A stretch of 61,271 nt of DNA from Hyphomicrobiales bacterium (GCA_017305835.1 JAFKJY010000060.1:1-61271), one strand, 5' to 3'; positions 8,281 to 19,202 are shown, numbered from the stretch's first letter. Made by a program: numbers and translations. The notes: generated from the sequence alone by a model not told the origin.

Positions 8281-8763
8281 ATGTCGAAGGCTGCCAAGGG
8301 TGAAATGCTCGGCCGGCTCCAGTCGGCCGCGCGCCAGTCGCGGACGGCGCTGGCGGCGCGGCTGCTGCAGACCGGGCTCTATGCCGGGCAGGACCAGATC
8401 ATGATGGCGCTCTCCGACGAGGACGGGCAGACGCCCGGCGGGCTCGCCTCGCGGCTGGGCGTGCGGCCGCCGACCATCACCAAGACGATCAACCGGCTGC
8501 AGGCGCAGGGCTTCCTCGAGCGCCACGCCAGCGACGCGGATTCGCGCCAGGCGCACATCTTCCTCACCGAAAGCGGCCGCGAGGCGATCCGGGTGATCGA
8601 GAAGTCGCTGCGCAAGACCGAGAAGCAGGCGCTGCGCGGGCTCGACAAGAAGGAGCAGAAGACGCTGCTCAAGATGCTGTCGCGCATCGAGGCCAACCTC
8701 ACCAGCGTCGACTCGGCCCCCGAGCCGGAGGTCGAGCTGGAAGAGGTCGAGGAGCAGGCCTAG
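8281..8763 (+). CDS. MarR family transcriptional regulator
   Basis: The 160-residue winged-helix protein has a recognition region GGLASRLGVRPPTITKTINRL followed by the wing DADSRQAHIFLTESGRE, the standard MarR layout, and C-terminal dimerisation helices ending in an acidic tail. The ATG at 8281 is preceded by GGGAG. It is divergent from the creatininase-like gene and lies 110 bp before a drug/metabolite exporter on the same strand. Either neighbour could be its target; no ligand can be inferred. Confidence 0.9.
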   Translation: MSKAAKGEMLGRLQSAARQSRTALAARLLQTGLYAGQDQIMMALSDEDGQTPGGLASRLGVRPPTITKTINRLQAQGFLERHASDADSRQAHIFLTESGREAIRVIEKSLRKTEKQALRGLDKKEQKTLLKMLSRIEANLTSVDSAPEPEVELEEVEEQA

Positions 8764-8873
8764 ACGGGTCCGCGCCTGCCGCCCACGCCGGGCGGGAGGC
8801 GTGCATTTGCGCTTGCGGGGCGGCGCCAAACGGCCGAAACAGGCGGTTCGACGCAGCCAGGCCAAGCAAACAA

Positions 8874-9812
8874 TTGACCGCATCCGCATCGGCCGACGAC
8901 AAGGCCACGCCAGCCTCCGCCATCCTGCTGATGTTTGCGGCCGGCATCTGCTTCACCGTCCTCGACACCAGCGCGAAATATCTCGTGCTTTCCGGCATGA
9001 GCCCGGAATTCGTGTCGTGGGTGCGCTTCCTCGTCCATCTCGTGCTGGTGGCCCTGCTGTTCAGGATCTGGGCCAATCCCAAGGTGCTGCGCCACCACAG
9101 CCTGTTCCTGCAGGTGCTGCGCGGCGTCTTCCTCTACGGCTCGACCATCTTCAACTTCATCGCGCTGAAATACCTCCAGCTCGCCGAGACGACGTCGATC
9201 GCCTTCCTCGGCCCGATGGTGATCACGGCGCTGGCCGGGCCGATGCTGGGCGAATGGGCGGGCTGGCGGCGCTGGCTGGCGATCGCGGCCGGCTTCGGCG
9301 GCATGCTGGTGATCACCCGGCCGGGCCTCGGCGTGTTCGGGCTGGGCCACGTCTTCGCGCTCGGCTCGATGCTGTCCTACTCGCTCTACGCGATCATGAC
9401 GCGGCGGATGGGCGCCACCGAGACCTCGGAAAGCATGATCTTCTACTCGGCGCTCGCCCCGGTGCTGCTGATGGCGCCGGTCGCGCCGGCCACGGCGACG
9501 ATGCCGCCTTCGGCGCTGATGTGGGTGCTCCTGCTGTCGCTCGGCGTCTACGGCGCGCTCGGCCACTACATGATCATCCACGCCTTCAAGCGGGCGACCG
9601 CGATCGCGCTGGCGCCCTATCCCTACCTGCAGATCGTCTGGATGGTCGCGTCGGGCTACCTCGTCTTCGGCGACCTGCCGGACGCCTGGACGGTGGCGGG
9701 CGCGGCGATCATCGTGGCGAGCGGCCTCTACATCGTCCACCGCGAGCACAGGCTGCGCCTGGCGAGCCGCACTGCGCCGGAGGAGGCCAGCCAACTGGCC
9801 AAAAAGCTTTGA
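8874..9812 (+). CDS. DMT superfamily transporter (EamA)
   Basis: The 312-residue inner-membrane protein has about ten hydrophobic helices arranged as two EamA repeats (about 15-145 and 155-290). Repeat hallmarks are LVHLVLVALLFRIW after helix 2 and ETTSIAFLGPMVITALAGPMLGE at the end of the first repeat. The family exports metabolites or small drugs. The start is the TTG at 8874, because the next in-frame ATG would remove helix 1. The substrate is unknown. Confidence 0.87.
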   Translation: MTASASADDKATPASAILLMFAAGICFTVLDTSAKYLVLSGMSPEFVSWVRFLVHLVLVALLFRIWANPKVLRHHSLFLQVLRGVFLYGSTIFNFIALKYLQLAETTSIAFLGPMVITALAGPMLGEWAGWRRWLAIAAGFGGMLVITRPGLGVFGLGHVFALGSMLSYSLYAIMTRRMGATETSESMIFYSALAPVLLMAPVAPATATMPPSALMWVLLLSLGVYGALGHYMIIHAFKRATAIALAPYPYLQIVWMVASGYLVFGDLPDAWTVAGAAIIVASGLYIVHREHRLRLASRTAPEEASQLAKKL

Positions 9813-9840
9813 CTGCCCGGCCGCCTTTGGCTAAGGCCGC

Positions 9841-9853
9841 TTAAACTGTTTAA
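9841..9853. promoter_or_regulatory. Candidate LacI-type operator
   Basis: TTAAAC-T-GTTTAA is a perfect 6-bp-arm palindrome 20 bp upstream of the LacI-family start. It is the only A+T-rich symmetrical site in the region. Autoregulation by the adjacent regulator is inferred. Confidence 0.5.
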
Positions 9854-9872
9854 TTCCGTGCGGGAGGCTTAG

Positions 9873-10895
9873 CTGGCGCAGAAGATCAAGCTCTCGACGA
9901 TCGCCGAGGGGCTCGGCGTGTCGACCGCGACCGTCTCGCTCGCGCTGCGCGACAGCCCGCTGGTGGCGGACGCCACGCGCGAGCGCATCAAGGAGCATGC
10001 CCGCGCCATCGGCTACATCTACAACCGCCGCGCGGCGAGCCTCAGGACCTCGCGCTCTGGCATCGTCGGGGTGACGGTGCACGACATCATGAACCCGTTC
10101 TACGCCGAGATCCTGCGCTCCATCGAGCTGGAGCTGGACCGCTCGCGCCAGACCTTCCTGCTGTGCAACCACTACGACCAGGTGGAGAAGCAGCGCAGCT
10201 TCATCGACACGCTGCTGCAGCTCGGCGCCGACGGCGTCATCATGTCGCCGGCCATCGGCACACCGCCGGAAGACATCCAGATGGCCGAGGACAACGGCCT
10301 GCCGGCGGTGCTCGTCGCCCGCTCCGTCGAGGGCGTGGACGTCCCCGTCTTCCGCGGCGACGACGCCTACGGCATCGGGCTCGCCACCAACCACCTGATC
10401 TCGCTCGGCCACACCCGCATCGCCATGATCGGCGGCACCGACCAGACCTCGACCGGCCGCGACCGCTACCAGGGCTACGTCGCGGCGATGAAGAAGGCGG
10501 GGCTGGAGGTGCTGCCGTCGATGCGGCTGCCGGGGCCGCGCACCAAGCAGGGCGGCTTCGAGGCGGCCGGCGCCTTCTTGGCGCTGAAGGAGAAGCCGAC
10601 GGCGGCGGTGTGCTGGAACGACCTCGTCGCCATCGGCCTGATGAACGGCATCGCGCGCGCCGGGCTGGTGCCCGGCACCGACGTGTCGGTCACCGGCTAC
10701 GACGACCTCGAGGAGGCGGCGATCGCGACGCCGGCGCTGACGACGGTCTGGAACGGCCAGCGGGAGGTGGGCCGGCGCGCCGCGCGCGTGCTGCTCGACC
10801 GCCTCAACGGCGCGACCGTCGACACTCATCAGCAGCTCATCCAGCCCGAGCTGCACGTGCGCCAGTCGACCGGCCGGCCGCGGGAACGGAACTGA
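9873..10895 (+). CDS. LacI family transcriptional regulator (apparent CTG start)
   Basis: The 340-residue protein has an N-terminal HTH KLSTIAEGLGVSTATVSLAL, a hinge NRRAASLRTSRSG, and a periplasmic-binding-like effector domain starting GIVGVTVHDIMNPFYAEIL. The full HTH is present only if translation starts upstream of the GTG at 9918, which would cut through the recognition region. In that frame a TAG (9870-9872) immediately precedes CTG 9873, and GGGAGG lies 5 bp before the CTG. CTG is thus the only start giving a complete LacI protein. It is followed after 37 bp by a 2-hydroxyacid dehydrogenase, which is probably co-transcribed and controlled by it. Confidence 0.85.
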   Translation: MAQKIKLSTIAEGLGVSTATVSLALRDSPLVADATRERIKEHARAIGYIYNRRAASLRTSRSGIVGVTVHDIMNPFYAEILRSIELELDRSRQTFLLCNHYDQVEKQRSFIDTLLQLGADGVIMSPAIGTPPEDIQMAEDNGLPAVLVARSVEGVDVPVFRGDDAYGIGLATNHLISLGHTRIAMIGGTDQTSTGRDRYQGYVAAMKKAGLEVLPSMRLPGPRTKQGGFEAAGAFLALKEKPTAAVCWNDLVAIGLMNGIARAGLVPGTDVSVTGYDDLEEAAIATPALTTVWNGQREVGRRAARVLLDRLNGATVDTHQQLIQPELHVRQSTGRPRERN

Positions 10896-10932
10896 GGGGC
10901 CGCAGGCCCTGCATGCCGACAAGGAGAAAATC

Positions 10933-11904
10933 GTGACAGGTCAGGCCGACCAGATGCTCGTGGCGATCACGGGCCGCTTCAACGAGCGCGTGATCGAGCT
11001 GGTGAAGGAGAATTTCCGCACCGTCATGTTCGACCGCGCCGACCCAGCGCTGGTCACGCCCGAGGTGGCGGCGCAGGTGCGGGGGCTGGCGGCGCTCTGT
11101 CCGGTCGGCGGCGCATTCATCGACGCGCTGCCCAATCTGGAGATCGTCGCCGGCGGCGGCGTCGGCTACGACACGATCGACGTCGCCCGCTGCGTGGCCC
11201 GCGGCATCGTGATCACCAACACGCCGGACGTGCTGACCGACGAGGTGGCGGACGCGGCCGTCGGCCTGCTCATCAACACGGTGCGCGAGCTGCCGCAGGC
11301 GGAGGCCTTCCTGCGGGCCGGGCGCTGGGCGCAGGGCCGCTTCCCGCTGACCAGGGCGACGCTGCGCGAGCGCCATGTCGGCATATACGGCATGGGCCGC
11401 ATCGGGCTCGCCGTCGCGAAACGGCTCGAAGGCTTCGGGCTCAGGATCTCCTACCACAACCGGCGGCCGGTCGAGGGCGTCTCCTACGGCTACCAGCCGA
11501 GCCTGATGGCGCTCGCCGAGGCGGTCGACACGCTGGTCTGCGTGGCACCCGGCGGCGCGGCGACCCAGCATGCGATCAACGCGGACGTGCTGAAGGCGCT
11601 CGGCCCCGACGGCGTCTTCATCAATGTCGGCCGCGGCAGCACGGTCGACGAAGCGGCGCTGATCGAGGCGCTGCGCGACGGCACCATCCTCGCCGCCGGG
11701 CTCGACGTGTTCGAGAACGAGCCGCACGTGCCGCAGGCGCTGCTCGACCTGCCCAATGCCCGCCTGCTGCCGCACATCGCCTCGGCCACGGTGCACACGC
11801 GCCGCGCCATGGGCGAGCTGACCTTCGGCAACCTGGAGAGCTGGTTCCGCGAGGGCCGGGCGCTGACGCCGGTTCCCGAGACCAGCGGCATCGTGCGCAA
11901 GTAG
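10933..11904 (+). CDS. D-isomer-specific 2-hydroxyacid dehydrogenase
   Basis: This 323-residue NAD(P)-dependent reductase interconverts 2-oxoacids and D-2-hydroxyacids. The Rossmann motif is VGIYGMGRIGLAVAKRLEGF (GxGxxG). Catalytic Arg lies in INVGRGSTVDE, Glu in DVFENEP, and His in LLPHIASAT. It resembles the glyoxylate/hydroxypyruvate reductase (GhrB/GyaR) branch. The GTG start is supported by AAGGAG 6 bp upstream. It probably shares an operon with the LacI regulator. Confidence 0.9.
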   Translation: MTGQADQMLVAITGRFNERVIELVKENFRTVMFDRADPALVTPEVAAQVRGLAALCPVGGAFIDALPNLEIVAGGGVGYDTIDVARCVARGIVITNTPDVLTDEVADAAVGLLINTVRELPQAEAFLRAGRWAQGRFPLTRATLRERHVGIYGMGRIGLAVAKRLEGFGLRISYHNRRPVEGVSYGYQPSLMALAEAVDTLVCVAPGGAATQHAINADVLKALGPDGVFINVGRGSTVDEAALIEALRDGTILAAGLDVFENEPHVPQALLDLPNARLLPHIASATVHTRRAMGELTFGNLESWFREGRALTPVPETSGIVRK

Positions 11905-11927
11905 GCCCGCCCGCAGCCGTCGTCCCA

Positions 11928-11945
11928 GCCCCGCCTCGGCGGGGC
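11928..11945 (+). terminator. Stem-loop after the hydroxyacid dehydrogenase gene
   Basis: GCCCCGCC-TC-GGCGGGGC forms an 8-bp GC hairpin 23 bp after the stop. No U tract follows, so intrinsic termination is uncertain. Confidence 0.35.
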
Positions 11946-12034
11946 GTACCGATTCCACCGCCGCTTTACGGCCGGTTAACCCTGTCGCGCGATGCTCGGC
12001 CAGGGATTGGGCCTTGATCCGGCCGGGGGCGGCA

Positions 12035-12427
12035 ATGGCATTCATCAAGTCGGGTGCGGCGATGACCGCTCTGCTGGCGGCAGGCGTCGCCTATGCGGTC
12101 TCGGGCGTGCCGCGCGAGGCGCCTGCCACGCCGGACACCGCCAACAGCTTCCACATCCTGCTCGAAGGGGCCGACACCGGCTGCGAGGTGACGATGGGCG
12201 AGAGCCCCGCCGCCGCCAAGGCCCGGCTGGTGTTCGGCCAGCGCTGCGCGGCCGCCGTGCCGGAGCTGGCCGGCGCGCTGTTCTGGAGCCCGCGCGACGA
12301 CGGCTCGATCGCCTTCACCGATGCCGGGGGCAAGGTCGCGATGCTGTTTTCGGCCGGCGACGGCGTCGACTACGAAGCCTTCGGCGCCGGGACTCGGCTC
12401 ATATCGCTCGTCTCCGCGGGCGAGTAG
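12035..12427 (+). CDS. AprI/Inh-like metalloprotease inhibitor domain protein
   Basis: This 130-residue, probably exported protein has an N-terminal hydrophobic stretch (GAAMTALLAAGVAYAVSG) that acts as signal peptide or anchor. The remainder resembles the AprI/Inh inhibitor beta-barrel, with two cysteines about 24 residues apart (GCEVTM ... GQRCAAAV), FWSPRDDGSIAFTDAGG and a terminal F-x-A repeat region. Inh proteins plug the active site of serralysin-type proteases in the periplasm. The similarity is moderate, and no protease gene is seen nearby. ATG 12035 is preferred to the TTG at 12014. Confidence 0.6.
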   Translation: MAFIKSGAAMTALLAAGVAYAVSGVPREAPATPDTANSFHILLEGADTGCEVTMGESPAAAKARLVFGQRCAAAVPELAGALFWSPRDDGSIAFTDAGGKVAMLFSAGDGVDYEAFGAGTRLISLVSAGE

Positions 12428-12434
12428 GTCCGCC

Positions 12435-13220
12435 TCACTCGGCCGCCTGCCGCGCCGGCGCACGGGCGGCGGCGTGCGCCCTGACCGCGTCGCCGAAGGC
12501 ATGGAACAGGCGCGCCGACGCATCGTCCGACTTCGTCCAGTATTCGGGATGCCACTGCACGCCGACGGCGAAGGCGCGCGCGTTGCGCACCGAGACCGCC
12601 TCCACCGTGCCGTCGGGCGCGACGGCCTCGACCTGCAGCACCGGCGCGGGCCGGTCCACCGCCTGGCGGTGGACGGAGTTGACCATGATCTCGCCCGTCC
12701 CGACGATGCCGGCCAGGCAGGTGCCGGGCCTGATCGTTACCGGCTGGCGGATGGCGAACTTCGCGTCGAGGTCGCCCTCCGGGCCGCGATGGTCGCTGCG
12801 GCCTTCGATCTCCTGGATCTCGGCCGCCAGCGAGCCGCCCAGCGCCACGTTCATCTCCTGGATGCCGCGGCAGATGGCCAGCAGCGGCACGCCGCGCTCG
12901 ACCGCCTTGCGGATCAGCGGCAGGCTGGTGGCGTCGCGCTCGGGGTCGTAGGGGCCGTTCTGCTCGGTCGCCTCGCCGCCGTAGCGGGAGGGATGCACGT
13001 TGGAGCGCGAGCCGGTGGCGATGACGCCGTCGACGCGGTCGAGCAGGCCGTCGAGGTCGAGCCTGTCGCCGCCCAGGCTGGGCACCAGCACGGGGAACAC
13101 GCCTGCGGCCGACAGCGCGGCCTCGACATACTGGTGCGGCGTGGCGTGCCACATATAGGGGTCGAGGTATCGGTAGTCGGTGGTGACGGCGACGAGCGGC
13201 TGGGACATTGCGGATTCCAT
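12435..13220 (-). CDS. Gamma-glutamyl-gamma-aminobutyrate hydrolase family protein (class I GATase)
   Basis: The 261-residue PuuD-like peptidase C26 protein has the nucleophile Cys in AICRGIQEMNVALGGSL, the catalytic His in GVQWHPE, and the oxyanion region GVIATGSRSNVHPSRY. PuuD hydrolyses gamma-Glu-GABA in putrescine degradation. No other puu genes are adjacent, so a different gamma-glutamyl amide is possible. ATG 13220 and ATG 13208 (MSQPLV) are both plausible starts. It is convergent with the inhibitor-like gene (7 bp apart) and divergent from the TRAP binding protein. Confidence 0.88.
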   Translation of the reverse strand: MESAMSQPLVAVTTDYRYLDPYMWHATPHQYVEAALSAAGVFPVLVPSLGGDRLDLDGLLDRVDGVIATGSRSNVHPSRYGGEATEQNGPYDPERDATSLPLIRKAVERGVPLLAICRGIQEMNVALGGSLAAEIQEIEGRSDHRGPEGDLDAKFAIRQPVTIRPGTCLAGIVGTGEIMVNSVHRQAVDRPAPVLQVEAVAPDGTVEAVSVRNARAFAVGVQWHPEYWTKSDDASARLFHAFGDAVRAHAAARAPARQAAE

Positions 13221-13368
13221 CCGCCGGCAGGCGGCGCCGGCGAGCTACATTTATCCATCCGCGCGGCCGTTTCCAACCGGCGGGCGCCGGCGAGGGGCGA
13301 AAGCTCCGACTTTCGTCGTAGAGGCTTCCCCAGCGTCAGCCCGCGGAAGCGCCCTATAGGGGGCTTAA

Positions 13369-14589
<1,221 letters not shown>

Positions 14590-14612
14590 GCCGACGAACT
14601 GCCTGCTTCGCG

Positions 14613-14646
14613 AAAGGCCCCGGCGCGCCAGCGCCGGGGCCTTTTC
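14613..14646 (+). terminator. Rho-independent terminator after TRAP binding protein 1
   Basis: The stem is AAGGCCCCGGCGC / GCGCCGGGGCCTT with loop GCCA, followed by TTTTC, 24 bp after the stop. It separates the two receptor genes into distinct transcripts. Confidence 0.9.
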
Positions 14647-14707
14647 GCATCCGGAGGACGCCGTCCGTGTCGGCTGGACTCGGCACGAGGCGGGTGTATT
14701 GTCGTGA

Positions 14708-15880
<1,173 letters not shown>

Positions 15881-15900
15881 GCCGTAGCTAGGCACAAACG

Positions 15901-15935
15901 AAAGAGGCCCGGAGCCGTCGGCTCCGGGCCTTTTG
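15901..15935. terminator. Bidirectional terminator between TRAP binding protein 2 and VOC gene
   Basis: The stem AGGCCCGGAGCC / GGCTCCGGGCCT with loop GTC has TTTT on the plus side and an A-run (CAAACGAAAG) that gives a T-rich tail on the minus side. It lies in the 55-bp gap between two convergent genes. Confidence 0.88.
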
Positions 15936-16325
15936 TCATGCAGCGCCGGAACCGCGGTCTTCGGCCATGATTTCGACCAGCACGCCGCCGGGAGCGCGGC
16001 AATAGAAGGTGGTCGTGCGGGCGCCGCCGCGGGTGATCGTCTGGACCTCGCCGGGCGCGCGGCCGGCGGCGGCAAGCGCGGCGTGCCTGGACAGCACGAC
16101 GCTCGCGTCGGCGACGATGAAGCCGACGTGGAAGCCGTCCGGATAGTCCGGCGAGCCGCCCTTGAGCGGCTTCATCAGGTTGAGCGCGAAACCGTCGCTT
16201 CCGACGAGCACCGCGAAGGCGTCCTTGCCGCGCAACGCGACGAGGGTGAAGCCGAAATGTCCAGTGAAGAACGCGGCAAGGCCCGCGACGTCGTCGGTGC
16301 AGAGATTGAGGTGGTTGAGTTGCAA
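15936..16325 (-). CDS. VOC family protein (glyoxalase/dioxygenase fold)
   Basis: The 129-residue single VOC module begins LNHLNLCTDDVAGLAAFF and ends ARTTTFYCRAPGGVLVEIMAE, with two beta-alpha-beta-beta-beta units. The candidate metal residues are His4 of the first strand and the final Glu. The TTG start at 16325 is chosen because AGGAG stands 6 bp before it and the fold starts right there; longer frames add unrelated residues. The exact activity (lyase, dioxygenase, fosfomycin-type transferase) cannot be told. It sits between the TRAP receptors and permeases, but no functional tie is proven. Confidence 0.78.
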   Translation of the reverse strand: MQLNHLNLCTDDVAGLAAFFTGHFGFTLVALRGKDAFAVLVGSDGFALNLMKPLKGGSPDYPDGFHVGFIVADASVVLSRHAALAAAGRAPGEVQTITRGGARTTTFYCRAPGGVLVEIMAEDRGSGAA

Positions 16326-16534
16326 GTTGGTCTCCTGTCTCGTTGAGGGACGGACTGGAGGCGCGGCGAGGCAGACGGCGGAAAACGCATGCGCCGCCGG
16401 CCGCGCTGGCATGAGCCATCGCAGTCCGGCCGCGGGTCCTCCGACGATGCGGGGGTACAGGCTTCCTCATATTTTACCGCAATTCCGGACGGAAAACCGC
16501 TTCGCACTTTTCCTGGAATTGCTTGGGGAGGAAG

Positions 16535-16595
16535 AGGCCGGACTACCGAACCGGCCTTGTCTTTTTCGGCGGGCCACCCCTAGCGGGTGGCCCGC
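16535..16595. terminator. Two stem-loops between dctM and the VOC gene
   Basis: The first hairpin is AGGCCGG / CCGGCCT (16535-16557), followed on the plus strand by TGTCTTTTT. The second is GCGGGCCACCC / GGGTGGCCCGC with loop CTAGC (16569-16595), directly downstream of the minus-strand TRAP permease operon. The T-run favours plus-strand termination. On the minus strand the pair could still halt the permease transcript or protect its 3' end. Nothing else is seen in 16326-16622. Confidence 0.55.
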
Positions 16596-16622
16596 GGTCG
16601 CGCAAGCCTTGCGCCAGCCGGC

Positions 16623-18404
16623 TCAGAACTTCGGCGGCTGGCTGAGGTCGTTCGGGGCCGGCTGCTGCGGCGCGCTGCCGCCGCCGGCGGGCGGGGTGCC
16701 GAAGCTCGGCGGCTGGCCGAGATTGGGCGCGCCCTGGCCGCCGTCGCTTCCCGGCGGCGCGCTGAAGGGCGAAAGGCCAAGCCCCGAATCGCCGCCGAAG
16801 GGCGGCACCACGATCTCGATCGAGTTCGGGTCCACGACCTTGCCCTTGTAGTGCATCACCATGCCGGGGAAGACGATCGCCAGCCCGACCATGATGACCT
16901 GGATGCAGACGAAGGGCACGGCGCCCCAGTAGATCTGGCCGGTCGTGACCGGCGCGATCTGCTTGCCCGTGATCTTGTCGATATAGGGCACGCGGGCCGC
17001 CACCGAGCGCAGGTAGAACAGCGCGAAGCCGAAGGGCGGGTGCATGAAGCTGGTCTGCATGTTGATGCCGAGCAGCACGCCGAACCAGATCAGGTCGATC
17101 CCCAGGCTCTCGGCCGCCGGCGCCAGCAGCGGCACGATGATGAAGGCGAGCTCGAAGAAGTCGAGGAAGAAGGCGAGGAAGAAGACCAGCAGGTTGACGA
17201 CGATCAGGAAGCCGACCTCGCCGCCCGGCAGCGAGGTGAGCAGGTGCTCGACCCACAGATGGCCGTTGACGCCGTAGAAGGTGAGCGAGAAGACGCGGGC
17301 GCCGAGCAGGATGAACATCACGAAGGACGACAGCCGCGTGGTCGACGTCAGCGCCTGGCGAACCAGGTCGAGGCTCAGCCTCCGCTTCGCCATCGCCATG
17401 ACGAGGGCTCCGACGGCACCCATGGCGCCGCCCTCGGTCGGCGTGGCGATGCCGAGGAAGATGGTGCCGAGCACGAGGAAGACCAGCGCCAGCGGCGGGA
17501 TCAGCACGATGATCACCTGCTGGGCCAGCCGCGACATCATGCCGATGCCGAGGCTCTTGTCGAGGATCGCGACGACGTAGATGACGATCACGCCGACAGT
17601 GGCGCCGAGGATGTCGGCGTTGGAGCCGTGGGTCGGCGCCAGCCACAGATGCGCGCCGTAGGCGACGATCGCGGCGCCGACCAGCGCGACGATCAGCGAG
17701 GTGACGCCGGAGCCGAGCGTGCGGGCCTCGAGCGGCAGGGCCGGCACGCTCTTGGGCCGGATGATGCTCATGATCAGGATGTAGCCCATGTAGATGCCGG
17801 TCAGCACGAGGCCGGGGATCAGCGCGCCCTTGTACATGTCGCCGACCGAGCGGCCGAGCTGGTCGGCCAGCACGATCAGCACGAGCGAGGGCGGGATGAT
17901 CTGCGCCAGCGTGCCGGAGGCCGCGATGACACCGGAGGCGAGCCGCCGGTCGTAGCCGTAGCGCAGCATGATCGGCAGCGAGATCAGGCCCATGGCGATG
18001 ACCGAGGCCGCGACCACGCCGGTGGTGGCGGCAAGCAGCGCGCCGACAAGGATGACCGCATAGGCGAGGCCGCCGCGGATCGGGCCGAAGAGCTGGCCGA
18101 CCGTGTCGAGCAGGTCCTCGGCCATGCCGGACCGCTCCAGTATCAGGCCCATGAACGTGAAGAACGGGATCGCCAGCAGCGTCTCGTTCGACATCGTCCC
18201 CCAGAAGCGTTCGGGCAGCGCGTAGAGCAGCGGCCAGGACAGGCTGATCTCGCCGCCCGAATAGGGCGCCAGCTCGACGCCGATGAAGAAGAACAGCAGG
18301 CCGTTGGCTGCGAGCGAGAAGGCTACGGGATAGCCGAACAGCAGGAATATGATCAGCGAGGCGAACATGATCGGCGCCATGTTCTGCGCGATGAAGACGA
18401 GCAT
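16623..18404 (-). CDS. TRAP transporter large permease (DctM), with Pro/Gly-rich C-terminal tail
   Basis: The 593-residue inner-membrane protein of the DctM/ArsB-like fold has a dozen or more hydrophobic helices. Family motifs include GLILERSGMAEDLLDTVGQL, SVIAMGLISLPIMLRYGYD, GVIAASGTLAQIIPPS and TPTEGGAMGAVGAL. It is longer than ordinary DctM (about 430) because of an inserted central membrane region, as in permeases that pair with TakP-type receptors. It also has a terminal stretch of about 60 residues rich in P, G, S and Q (from NSIEIVVPPFGG to PNDLSQPPKF). The ATG overlaps the TGA of the small permease by one base (TGATG), so the two are coupled. Confidence 0.93.
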   Translation of the reverse strand: MLVFIAQNMAPIMFASLIIFLLFGYPVAFSLAANGLLFFFIGVELAPYSGGEISLSWPLLYALPERFWGTMSNETLLAIPFFTFMGLILERSGMAEDLLDTVGQLFGPIRGGLAYAVILVGALLAATTGVVAASVIAMGLISLPIMLRYGYDRRLASGVIAASGTLAQIIPPSLVLIVLADQLGRSVGDMYKGALIPGLVLTGIYMGYILIMSIIRPKSVPALPLEARTLGSGVTSLIVALVGAAIVAYGAHLWLAPTHGSNADILGATVGVIVIYVVAILDKSLGIGMMSRLAQQVIIVLIPPLALVFLVLGTIFLGIATPTEGGAMGAVGALVMAMAKRRLSLDLVRQALTSTTRLSSFVMFILLGARVFSLTFYGVNGHLWVEHLLTSLPGGEVGFLIVVNLLVFFLAFFLDFFELAFIIVPLLAPAAESLGIDLIWFGVLLGINMQTSFMHPPFGFALFYLRSVAARVPYIDKITGKQIAPVTTGQIYWGAVPFVCIQVIMVGLAIVFPGMVMHYKGKVVDPNSIEIVVPPFGGDSGLGLSPFSAPPGSDGGQGAPNLGQPPSFGTPPAGGGSAPQQPAPNDLSQPPKF

Positions 18405-18985
18405 CAGCGGATCTCCCCGGCGAGCGCCTCGCCTTCCTGCTCGGCCGCCTGGTGAGCGGACACGAACGGGTTGGGGTCCTCCATCCGCCCGGTCATCACC
18501 GCGATCTTTTTGATGATCTCGGAGATGCCCTGCAGCGCGAGCAGGAGGAAGCCGACGAGGAGGATCGCCTTGGCGGGCCAGAGGATCAGGCCGCCGGCAT
18601 TGGTCGACACCTCGCCGGAACGGAACGACAGGCTGACATAGGGGATGAAGTAGAAGAACATCAGCAGCGCGAACGGCATCAGGAAGAAGACGTGGCCGAT
18701 CAGGTCGATCCAGTGCTGCACCCGGCGCGACCACATGCCGTAGACGATGTCGATGCGGATGTGCTCGTTCTGCTTCAGCGTGTAGGCGGCCGCGAGCATG
18801 AAGGCGGCGCCGAACAGGTACCACTGAAGCTCCAGCCAGGCGTTCGACGACATGTTGAACATCTTGCGGATGGTCGCGTTGACGGCACTCACCAGGATCG
18901 CGGCGAGGATCGCCCAGGCCACCCATTTGCCGATGAATTCGTTGATGCGGTCGATGACGCGCGAAAGGCCGAGCAGCCCCGCCAT
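18404..18985 (-). CDS. TRAP transporter small permease (DctQ)
   Basis: The 193-residue protein has four hydrophobic helices and the DctQ signature region SSNAWLELQWYLFGAAFMLAAAYTLKQNEHIRIDI, where the W/F-rich helix meets the conserved 'HIRVD'-like turn. The ATG at 18985 follows a GGAGG-type site. It is the first gene of the permease operon and convergent with the receptor genes. Permeases and both receptors therefore need separate transcripts. Confidence 0.9.
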   Translation of the reverse strand: MAGLLGLSRVIDRINEFIGKWVAWAILAAILVSAVNATIRKMFNMSSNAWLELQWYLFGAAFMLAAAYTLKQNEHIRIDIVYGMWSRRVQHWIDLIGHVFFLMPFALLMFFYFIPYVSLSFRSGEVSTNAGGLILWPAKAILLVGFLLLALQGISEIIKKIAVMTGRMEDPNPFVSAHQAAEQEGEALAGEIR

Positions 18986-19146
18986 ATTCGCCTCCCAGTT
19001 GACCTTGCCGGTCTGTTGATTGCGTTCCCGGACTTGTTCTGCCCCGACATTGGCTCCCGCGCAACCCAGACTCGCGTCGCAGGCCGCAGGGAGCGGTTGA
19101 CGGCGGTGGCGACGCTGCGGAAGCGGGGGCGGGCCGAGGCGCAACG

Positions 19147-19174
19147 AAAAAGGGCGCCCGGTGGGCGCCCTTTC
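19147..19174 (-). terminator. Terminator of the BI-1 family gene
   Basis: The stem AAAGGGCGCCC / GGGCGCCCTTT with loop of 3, read on the minus strand, is followed by TTCG after a T-run. It lies 30 bp after the stop at 19203. Confidence 0.88.
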
Positions 19175-19202
19175 CGATTCGATTGCCGGCTTGCGGCTCC
19201 GC

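Noticed and set aside
15936..16412. A longer start for the VOC protein
   Set aside because: The 29 extra residues are unrelated to the fold, and the TTG at 16325 has a well-placed AGGAG.
16587..18455. A plus-strand frame of 622 codons, very rich in D, E, R, H and Q
   Set aside because: It is antisense to the TRAP large permease; the composition is the mirror of a hydrophobic coding sequence.
16623..19064. An apparent 813-residue DctQ-DctM fusion
   Set aside because: The N-terminal 220 residues are in the wrong frame over dctQ. The true small permease ends in TGATG, where dctM starts.
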